Of a stretch of 7,953 nucleotides of DNA, positions 1-6,015 are shown piece after piece; the stretch's first letter is position 1, and each line of letters opens with the position of its first letter. Made by a program: the position numbers and the translations under genes. The notes under the pieces are model-generated. The model ran no database searches. It saw only the letters and a program-made list of their open reading frames with translations, and was not told the DNA's origin. The stretch comes from an uncultured Saprospiraceae bacterium (lineage in GTDB: Bacteria; Bacteroidota; Bacteroidia; Chitinophagales; Saprospiraceae), in NCBI GenBank assembly GCA_938044055.1, contig CALIQO010000475.1, forward strand, positions 1 through 7,953, given 5' to 3'.

Positions 1-3000
1 CGATGATGGTATCGAACTACATCCTCCTATAACACTTACAGCTTTAACACTGTTACTGCCAGAAGTAAATATGGATAAGTCAGTAATAACAATGCAATCA
101 GATGTAGACCTAGCGATCTCTATATCATCTGCTGATAATAAAACAAGCTCTGTATTACTTGCTCTATCAAAACAGATTTCTATAAACGCATCCGATGTAT
201 TGCATTCTGAAATACTGCTGGCTTCAGGAACAGGAGTTCTAGGAACATCAGCAAGTCGTAAATTAAATGGTTGAGATTCGAGTACGCAACCTTCTCTCTG
301 GACCGATACAATATATTCTCCTTCATTCTCTTCTGATACTCCATCTATAAAGGGTTCTCTTTCACTAGAGGTAAAATTATTTGGCCCCGACCAACTGTAT
401 ACTACATCCTGAATATTGGTTGCAGAAAGAAAAATTGTATCACCTGGGCATACTGGAACATTGCTGCTTATAGTAGGTTCAATAGGAATAGATGCAATAG
501 ATACATCTATAGGATCACTGGAAGAAGAACGACAATTTCCGACCTGTACTTGCAAGGAATAATTACCAGAATTTTCAACTTCTAAATCTGGTATTACAAG
601 TTGTGGTATATCAGTAACCCGCTGACCTTGAGGTGTTGTCCATATATAATTTAATGCATTGAGAACTTCTCCCGTAGTTATTGTAAGTTCATCGCCAACA
701 CAGAAGTTGTTATTTCCTTCTAGGATAGGCTTATCTGGAATGGTTGTCACATCAATCTCAATCGTAAATGGATCCGAAGCACACAGGCCATCAGAAATTA
801 TCAGAGTATATACACCATTGTTCTCAGAAGTAAAATTAGGAATAGAGGCATTGAGATCAGTGGATGTAAAATCACCAGGGCCAGTCCATGATACTTGGTA
901 TTCTCCTTGAGGAAATACAGAAGGTGAGAAGGTGACTGCAGATTCTCCATCCATACATTCTAATGCATCCGAACTTAATGCAGTAATTTCTGGAGGTAAC
1001 GTAACAGCAACCGCTGTTGTATTTTCACCGCTACAACCAGATTCTGTGGTAACAGTAACGAAATAGTCTCCTTGCAGTGCAGGAATCATCGGGTTTTGGA
1101 CATCGCTAGTAAATCCTCCTGGTCCTGTCCACATGTACATAGCCCCTGGAACGAAGGAAGAAGACAATTGGATAGAATCTCCATCACACCCAGGGCCATT
1201 ATTATCTGCGCTGATTAGCAATTCCGTTTCTACAATTATATTCTGTTCTATTGATTGTTCTGAAGAGCAAGGGCCTTCTGTAACTTCTACTGTCCACGAT
1301 CCAGCAAGAGAAGAAGTTGCATTTTCTAACACCAAACTATTAACAGGGGTAGTGGATCTTAATACGCCATTCTGATACCACATATATAAATCAGCATTGG
1401 GGACATTATTAACAGTCAAGACGATACTATTCCCTTCGCAGAAAACTTCCCCAGAGGTTATCTCCGGTCTAACAGGAGTGCTAAATACTGCAACTTGAGC
1501 GAATGCTGTATCCGGTGCACAACCACTTAATTGTATGACTAAGCTATAATCGCCAGCATTAGTAGTTGTAGCATTTTTTATAGTATCTGGATTCTGTTCA
1601 GAAGACATAAAGTTATCTGGACCTTGCCATAAGTATGAAAAACCAGTACCATTTATATCGGTACCAAGCACGATGTCTTCTCCTTCACAGACTGTAACGA
1701 ATGTTTCTCTGACAGTTGCCTCGGGTATGTCTATCACATCTACAATTGTCATAGGAGACGGGTTGGTCACACAATCACCCTTATTTATAATCAAGTAATA
1801 TCTATGTGACCCTAATACAGGAGTCAGTGCATAGGATGGAGAAGTTGTAGTTTCAAGTAATAGGCCATTAGGAAAAGTTCCTTCATACCACTCATACATA
1901 ATCTCACCAGATTGACCTCTAGTTGACAATACAAGTTCATCGCCTACGCACACTTGTGGAGAAGAACTCTCAAGAGAAGGTTCTGTCAGCTCATCTACAA
2001 CTACATCGACTGATCCTGTCGAAACACATCCATTGAATCCAGTTATCTCAACAATGTATGTTCCGTTATTACTTGATGTTGCTCCAGATATGACAGGGTT
2101 TTCTTGCATAGAAGAAAAATTAGGACCTGTCCAAGAGTAAGTGTAGTTATTAGGAACATCTGAAGGCGGAGGATTAGCGAATAACTTTAAGGTGTCGCTG
2201 TCACATAGGCCCACCGAGAAAGCAGGTTCTATTAATGCCGTTCTGGGTACAACAAGACTTGCACAAGTGGAAGTATTACCGCTTTCATCACTGATAGTTA
2301 GATTAACCGTTATCTCTTCTCCTATATCTGCGCATGAAAAAACTTGAGGGTTTATGGTAAATCCTTCTACTCCACAATTATCTGTTCCTTCTACAATTAT
2401 TTCTTCTGCTGTCAAGGTATAATCTTCATTGCCCGAAGGGTCTATAAATATTACTGCATTCTTACAAGAAACAACAGGGGCTATTGTATCAGATACTGAA
2501 ATAGTAAAAGAACAATTTCCAGTATTGCCCAGCTGGTCTGAAACTAGATAAGAAACAGTATTCAATCCTGATTCTAGATCTAAGAATAAGGTGTCGTCGC
2601 CGACAGCAGTCATTGTCTCTTCAATTATAGATGCTCCATCTACTGAATAAGAAATAATAGCATCCGTATATCGTAAGGTTGCACTGAGAGAACTCATAAA
2701 ATCAACTCCTTCTTCTACCAGGTCTATACATGGGTTGATTCCACCTCCTTCTACCTGAGAAGATTGATTACTTATGAATGAAATTTTTATTACACCATCA
2801 TCAGACAACCAATCGTTGATCTGAGATTTACTTATCGGGAACCTCTCTGTAAGTGTTACACATCCATCTCCATCTGAAGAACCTATCTGTCCGAGTGGAA
2901 TTCCATCTTCATCGAGTATCTGAAAAAATTCTCCTTCATCATTGAAATCTCCGACAACAGAAACTTCCAGCGATCCGCCCTTGTCTATATGATCAATTGA

Positions 3001-5475
3001 AAATCCATCTGTAAAGGACAACTGTACATTATCTACTGTAAACACACCTTCTGTATCCGTCTCAGAAAAATTAAGCAAGGACGATTCTACCGTTTCAGGT
3101 AAAGACTGGTTGTAAACCACATTTCCATTGCAATTTTCCATTACTACATAATCTAGTGGAACTGCAACACCTTGGTTACAATTCTCTTCATCCAGAATTA
3201 CGGTTACATCATCTGGGCACATCAATTCTGGTGGTGTATCGTCCTCTACTGTTATCCTAAAACTACAGGTATCTGCGTTCTGGGCACAATCTCTCACCAC
3301 ATACAATACGTCATGGACACCTGCATCAATCGATACTTGGTCCATATCAGAAGACAGGTCGCCTCTTGATTGACCGTCTATGATTAGCTCTACGTTTATG
3401 TTATCAGCAGCATTGGTCATAAAAGAAAGTGTTGCTTCTATGAAAGAATCATCGCAGATTTCATTGATTCGATCTCCAGGGTTTTCTGATGTAAGAGGAA
3501 ATAAAATGATGGTTATAATGCCATCATCTAAAATGGATGCTTCTAGAATTTCATTGTCCACAACTACAGTCTGAGAAGCGCTTCCACATTCTAAGGATGT
3601 AAGAGGACTGAAGCCTAGTGTATCTCCTGTTTCACTTATAATTATAAATCTTTCGTCCACTTCATTCCCATCAATAAAATTGTAATCGATAGATAGTGAT
3701 CCATCTTCTACAATCTGTAAAAAATATGATGGAAAGGGCCCGTATTGCAACCGTATAGATCTGACTGGTGCATCTGGATCTTCAGGATCTACCGAAACCA
3801 CATCTTCTCTTAAAGTGATTTCAGGCATTGACTCTGCAACTACACAATTGTCATCGATTCCAGATACTGGGGGTAATGTATACATTACAGCACAATCTCC
3901 ATCCTCCACATTCAAGGTAACATCTTCTGGGCATGAAGTAATTACAGGAGGACTGATATCCCTTAATCCATAAATAGCTGGTTCCACTGCGACATTGCCA
4001 CACTCATCGTAGAAAACGAAGTCTACTATTTCGTGAAATATAAAACCTGGAATTGCTCCACCACATCCATTGTTATCGAGGTCACCCGGCGAAATTCCTG
4101 GAAAACTTGTGGTGTCTGCAGGATCATAAGATCCAGGTACAGCAGCGAATGATCTTACCCCTCCGCAACCTTGTAGGGGAATTGCATCAGCCATGTTACG
4201 GACCCATGAGCTAAATGTTAAGTCTGTATTGTCAGAAGTGCAACTCAGAATAAAATCTAAAGGTCTCTGAAGAAATGTAGGTGCAAGAGTATCTGCAACA
4301 TTAATAACTTGTCTGGCAATACTGAAATTGCCACAGACATCTGTTAAGGTGTATTCTCTTATGAATGTATACGCGCAGCCCGTCATATCCCCTTGGTCTT
4401 CTATAGAGATACTTACAACACTGCAATCCGATACGTTCTGGGGTAGAAAAGCAGCATTCGGATTTTCTAGGTCTTCACAGCTTATGGTTACTGTATCGAC
4501 AATTATAAAAGCGGGTGGTAAGGTGTCTACAACCGTTATCATCTGGAAAAAAGTTTCCGTATTATCACAATTATCAGTAACGACCCATTCCTTAGATATC
4601 TGAAAATTATAAAAAGAACAATCTTCTGGAGTACCTTCTCTTATTGTGTCCGCGTTCTCTATTATGCTAATTTCTGAAGAACAAAAATCTAAAAAATCAA
4701 CAGTCAAGCTTTCCAGTTCTTCACACGATACTGTTACGTCTTCAATATCCGTAGATGGAAAAGGAGCGGCATCGTCGTTAATCGTAAATGAAGTTGTGGT
4801 CACGCTCTGGTTTCCACACATATCGATCGCAATAAAAGAAACATCAACTGTCCAATCACATATTCCCTGAGGAATAGGTATCGTATCGATTCCTACAATC
4901 CCAAAACCCGCATTATCCAGATTATCTCTATAGACGAATCGTCTCCATTCTACTTCTGCACACAGATCTACAGCGTCAGCATTCCCTACATTTCCTATCC
5001 AATTCTTCAGGGAATCTCTAGTAAATCCATCGCAAGACAAGGTCACCACATCTGGAGGAGAAAGTATCGTAGGTCCGCGGGTATCCATTGTAGAAAAAAC
5101 TGCTTCTACCCTATCTGATTCATTGCCACAGGTATCTATAGCATAGAAATTTATGGTTACGCTCTGTGTATTGCCACAATTATCATCGATGCTCAAGGCA
5201 AATAATTGCTGTGCTTCTTCTAAAGATGGTTCTCCCATTATTACTGGAGGAAGACCGCTATTATCGGTTGCTTCAAGGCCTCCACCTTGCTCGTACCATT
5301 GCTGAAGAGCAGAAGTCAGATCAGTCACAGTTCCACATTCTATGGTTTCATCTGCAGGAGGAACATTGATTACAGGGGCAATCGTATCTCCTGAAAAGGA
5401 AATATGGTTGGACGCATAAGTGCTACAAGGCAATATGCATAATGCATACCATATGGCTCTGATATAAGTTTTCAT
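1..5475 (-). CDS. Giant secreted multi-domain adhesin-like protein (HYR-like modules plus Ig/PKD-like repeats), C-terminus cut off by window edge
   Basis: One uninterrupted frame of 1825 codons with no stop before the left edge, so the true protein is longer. The start is well fixed: the only usable ATG is at 5475, and an in-frame TAG lies 13 codons upstream (5512-5514). There is no strong Shine-Dalgarno, as is common in Bacteroidota. Order of parts: signal peptide (residues 1-21); about five modules carrying D-x-CGN or NCDN motifs (residues 22-505); a duplicated HYR-plus-beta-rich unit (about 506-1000) and a third HYR-like module; eight Ig/PKD-like repeats with a tryptophan every 81-87 residues (about 1080-1750); then the start of a divergent module. 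The sequence is acidic, rich in Ser/Thr/Asp and cysteine, and lacks internal transmembrane segments, which fits an extracellular protein. Proteins of this build in Saprospiria usually end in a gliding-motility-associated/type IX sorting domain, which cannot be seen here. Substrate and exact role (adhesion, matrix, polymer binding) are unknown. Confidence 0.9.
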   Translation of the reverse strand, partial: MKTYIRAIWYALCILPCSTYASNHISFSGDTIAPVINVPPADETIECGTVTDLTSALQQWYEQGGGLEATDNSGLPPVIMGEPSLEEAQQLFALSIDDNCGNTQSVTINFYAIDTCGNESDRVEAVFSTMDTRGPTILSPPDVVTLSCDGFTRDSLKNWIGNVGNADAVDLCAEVEWRRFVYRDNLDNAGFGIVGIDTIPIPQGICDWTVDVSFIAIDMCGNQSVTTTSFTINDDAAPFPSTDIEDVTVSCEELESLTVDFLDFCSSEISIIENADTIREGTPEDCSFYNFQISKEWVVTDNCDNTETFFQMITVVDTLPPAFIIVDTVTISCEDLENPNAAFLPQNVSDCSVVSISIEDQGDMTGCAYTFIREYTLTDVCGNFSIARQVINVADTLAPTFLQRPLDFILSCTSDNTDLTFSSWVRNMADAIPLQGCGGVRSFAAVPGSYDPADTTSFPGISPGDLDNNGCGGAIPGFIFHEIVDFVFYDECGNVAVEPAIYGLRDISPPVITSCPEDVTLNVEDGDCAVMYTLPPVSGIDDNCVVAESMPEITLREDVVSVDPEDPDAPVRSIRLQYGPFPSYFLQIVEDGSLSIDYNFIDGNEVDERFIIISETGDTLGFSPLTSLECGSASQTVVVDNEILEASILDDGIITIILFPLTSENPGDRINEICDDSFIEATLSFMTNAADNINVELIIDGQSRGDLSSDMDQVSIDAGVHDVLYVVRDCAQNADTCSFRITVEDDTPPELMCPDDVTVILDEENCNQGVAVPLDYVVMENCNGNVVYNQSLPETVESSLLNFSETDTEGVFTVDNVQLSFTDGFSIDHIDKGGSLEVSVVGDFNDEGEFFQILDEDGIPLGQIGSSDGDGCVTLTERFPISKSQINDWLSDDGVIKISFISNQSSQVEGGGINPCIDLVEEGVDFMSSLSATLRYTDAIISYSVDGASIIEETMTAVGDDTLFLDLESGLNTVSYLVSDQLGNTGNCSFTISVSDTIAPVVSCKNAVIFIDPSGNEDYTLTAEEIIVEGTDNCGVEGFTINPQVFSCADIGEEITVNLTISDESGNTSTCASLVVPRTALIEPAFSVGLCDSDTLKLFANPPPSDVPNNYTYSWTGPNFSSMQENPVISGATSSNNGTYIVEITGFNGCVSTGSVDVVVDELTEPSLESSSPQVCVGDELVLSTRGQSGEIMYEWYEGTFPNGLLLETTTSPSYALTPVLGSHRYYLIINKGDCVTNPSPMTIVDVIDIPEATVRETFVTVCEGEDIVLGTDINGTGFSYLWQGPDNFMSSEQNPDTIKNATTTNAGDYSLVIQLSGCAPDTAFAQVAVFSTPVRPEITSGEVFCEGNSIVLTVNNVPNADLYMWYQNGVLRSTTPVNSLVLENATSSLAGSWTVEVTEGPCSSEQSIEQNIIVETELLISADNNGPGCDGDSIQLSSSFVPGAMYMWTGPGGFTSDVQNPMIPALQGDYFVTVTTESGCSGENTTAVAVTLPPEITALSSDALECMDGESAVTFSPSVFPQGEYQVSWTGPGDFTSTDLNASIPNFTSENNGVYTLIISDGLCASDPFTIEIDVTTIPDKPILEGNNNFCVGDELTITTGEVLNALNYIWTTPQGQRVTDIPQLVIPDLEVENSGNYSLQVQVGNCRSSSSDPIDVSIASIPIEPTISSNVPVCPGDTIFLSATNIQDVVYSWSGPNNFTSSEREPFIDGVSEENEGEYIVSVQREGCVLESQPFNLRLADVPRTPVPEASSISECNTSDAFIEICFDRASNTELVLLSADDIEIARSTSDCIVITDLSIFTSGSNSVKAVSVIGGCSSIPSS
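230..2240 (-). repeat. Array of eight Ig/PKD-like repeats of about 82 residues in the giant protein
   Basis: Conserved tryptophans lie at residues 1115, 1196, 1283, 1366, 1449, 1530, 1612 and 1695, giving spacings of 81, 87, 83, 83, 81, 82 and 83. Each repeat has the pattern C-x-G-D/E-x-I/L-x-L, then Y-x-W (often Y-x-W-x-G-P-x-x-F), then a glycine before an aromatic residue (G-x-Y in most copies), then a closing cysteine about 55-60 residues after the first. The cysteine pair and the central tryptophan are hallmarks of the Ig fold. Such arrays act as stalks or ligand-binding rods in surface proteins. Repeats 2, 4 and 7 have lost the W-x-G-P-x-x-F version of the motif (W-Y-E-G, W-Y-Q-N, W-T-T-P) but keep the fold signature. 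Confidence 0.75.
2487..3960 (-). repeat. Two tandem copies of a roughly 240-250-residue HYR plus beta-rich unit in the giant protein
   Basis: The HYR-like starts P-P-V-I-T-S-C-P-E-D-V-T (cysteine at residue 515), P-P-E-L-M-C-P-D-D-V-T (753) and A-P-V-V-S-C (1004) are spaced 238 and 251 residues apart. The parts between them align by eye. Both have an E-x-F-x-I region followed by a T/G-x-x-L-G turn, then DDGIITI against DDGVIKI, then INEIC against INPCI. Next come ATLSF against ATLRY, LIIDGQS against YSVDGAS, and D-T-C-S-F-R-I-T-V against G-N-C-S-F-T-I-S-V. Each unit is therefore one HYR module followed by a longer beta-rich domain that I cannot name. The copies are strongly diverged at DNA level, so this is an old duplication. 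Confidence 0.65.
3961..5412 (-). repeat. N-terminal block of about five CGN-type modules in the giant protein
   Basis: Residues 22-505 fall into about five divergent modules of about 80-110 residues. Each ends in a beta-strand with the pattern aromatic/V-x-D-x-C-G/D-N: DTCGN near residue 118, DMCGN near 220, DNCDN near 303, DVCGN near 381 and DECGN near 492. A short D-T-x-x-P or related linker usually follows. Several modules begin with a strand containing a lone cysteine (IECG, LSCDG, VSCEE, ISCED, LSCTS), so each module can be read as having paired cysteines. Some also share a tryptophan followed by an A-x-D-x-C/S-G-like segment. The modules resemble HYR/Ig-fold repeats of Saprospiria surface proteins. 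They are too diverged to have been copied recently. Confidence 0.7.
5413..5475 (-). other. Signal peptide of the giant protein
   Basis: The first residues read MKTYIRAIWYALCILPCSTYA followed by S-N-H. That is a short basic start (K2, R6), a hydrophobic core (about residues 7-16) and a small-residue cleavage site T-Y-A after residue 21. It resembles a Sec type I signal. A cysteine at residue 17 is not in a clear lipobox (I-L-P-C), so lipoprotein processing is less likely. The mature protein then starts with a D-T-I-A-P-V segment typical of linkers between HYR-type modules. Confidence 0.75.
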
Positions 5476-5532
5476 AGTTATTCTCAGGGAGGCTAAAATT
5501 ACGAATAAAGCCTACCTTTTGCACGCTTAGTA

Positions 5533-5562
5533 TTAAGAAAACGCACAACTTTTATTTCTTAA
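5533..5562. promoter_or_regulatory. 8-bp inverted repeat upstream of the giant gene
   Basis: TTAAGAAA (5533-5540) and TTTCTTAA (5555-5562) are exact reverse complements separated by 14 bases. The element ends about 58 bases before the giant gene's ATG. It could be an operator for a dimeric regulator or a hairpin in the 5' leader. The arms are AT-rich, so a chance match in this low-GC spacer is quite possible. No protein partner can be named. Confidence 0.25.
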
Positions 5563-5735
5563 AAATGGATTCAATTAAATACAACAAAAAATCATATACA
5601 TATGTCGTTTAAGCACAGACATATACATAGAATAGGATTGTCGTTAATGCATGGAATTGACTATTGCACGATATTAGTTTTAACACTAATAAACTGTACA
5701 ATTACAGGACAAGATAAAACAAAGGATATGGATTA

Positions 5736-5757
5736 AAATAACTTAAAACCGTTATTT
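5736..5757 (-). terminator. Weak terminator-like hairpin after the 57-residue gene
   Basis: Read on the minus strand, AAATAAC and GTTATTT form a 7-bp stem around an 8-base loop, followed by T-rich sequence (TTTTAAT). The hairpin starts 26 bases after the stop codon at 5784. The stem has only one G-C pair, so it is a weak candidate, but its position fits the end of a dsbD/small-gene transcript. Confidence 0.3.
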
Positions 5758-5783
5758 ATTACATGAGAATAAGATGACATATC

Positions 5784-5957
5784 TTACTCTTCTTCGTCAT
5801 GGATTTTTTTATCCTTGACGTTGTCATTTAGGAATTCATTGATTTTATCTACAGAGAAACTGCTTTCTAGTTCTCCGAGTTCGTTGATCTTAATATCGAA
5901 ACCCGATAGATCGTCGTGGACATTGGGCTGTCCCTGCTTTTTCATTTTCTTCGGCAT
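5784..5957 (-). CDS. Small charged protein of 57 residues, function unknown
   Basis: I do not recognise this protein. The frame starts at ATG 5957 and stops with TAA at 5784-5786. An in-frame TAA only five codons upstream (5970-5972) limits the start to Met1 or Met5, and Met1 is preferred. The N-terminus is basic (MPKKMKKQGQ). The middle, G-F-D-I-K-I-N-E-L-G-E-L, looks like a beta-strand and turn. D-K-I-N-E-F-L-N-D looks like a short helix, and the tail is very acidic (H-D-E-E-E). There is no signal peptide, membrane segment or cysteine, so it is probably cytosolic. It lies 57 bases downstream of the dsbD-type gene on the same strand and may share its transcript. The ordered charge pattern and the fit between two genes argue for a real gene rather than a chance frame. 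The small size and lack of a clear ribosome-binding site leave some doubt. Confidence 0.7.
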   Translation of the reverse strand: MPKKMKKQGQPNVHDDLSGFDIKINELGELESSFSVDKINEFLNDNVKDKKIHDEEE

Positions 5958-5984
5958 AGCCAGGATTCTTTACCTATTACAAGG

Positions 5985-6015
5985 CGATACTATCGGATTA
6001 GGTTCCTGAGAACCT
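5985..6015 (-). other. Two adjacent inverted repeats at the end of the dsbD-type gene
   Basis: On the minus strand AGGTTC-TCAG-GAACCT (6000-6015) forms a 6-bp stem with a four-base loop. It begins on the last base of the TAA stop codon. Four bases later comes CGATA-G-TATCG (5985-5995), a near-perfect palindrome. No run of T follows either, so a classical intrinsic terminator is unlikely. They might act as a transcript-processing or stability element, partial attenuator or protein-binding site between dsbD and the small gene. Confidence 0.35.

Larger units (their letters stand above)
5476..5783. other. Intergenic region upstream of the giant gene
   Basis: This 308-base AT-rich stretch lies between the stop of the 57-residue gene and the ATG of the giant gene. 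I find no convincing gene. The longest frame with a hint of meaning is a 44-codon plus-strand frame (5602-5736), treated under findings. The region has a terminator-like inverted repeat near its right end (5736-5757), an AT-rich 7-bp hairpin (5672-5691) and a 10-base direct repeat catatacata at 5593-5602 and 5620-5629. It also has an 8-bp inverted repeat (5533-5562). No clean match to the Bacteroidota promoter pattern (TTG near -33, TAnnTTTG near -7) was found, although the giant gene must have its promoter here or further upstream. Confidence 0.7.

Noticed and set aside
4328..4603. 91-codon plus-strand frame and similar frames at 71-274, 659-910, 1133-1375, 3172-3369, 3380-3574, 4646-4870 and 5166-5369
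   Set aside because: All are antisense to the continuous minus-strand frame of the giant protein. They are low-complexity shadows rich in Ser/Val/Ile.
1..5475. CRISPR array or DNA-level tandem repeat suggested by the periodicity
   Set aside because: The periodicity is in the protein, not the DNA. The nucleotide sequences of the repeats are diverged and there are no identical repeat-spacer units.
5500..5580. Possible Bacteroidota promoter (TTG ... TAnnTTTG) for the giant gene
   Set aside because: TTG triplets occur (for example in TTGAATCC and TTGTGCG on the minus strand), but the -7 candidates at suitable distance (TAAAAGTTG, TACTAAGC) match poorly. I could not support a specific site.
5672..5691. 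AT-rich hairpin TATTAGT-tttaac-ACTAATA
   Set aside because: It is a 7-bp stem with a single G-C pair and no T tract on either strand. It is far from any gene end and likely to arise by chance in this AT-rich spacer.
5815..6009. 64-codon plus-strand frame
   Set aside because: It is antisense to the 57-residue gene and the dsbD spacer, and it has no recognisable feature. The minus-strand frame has a better-ordered product and gene context.
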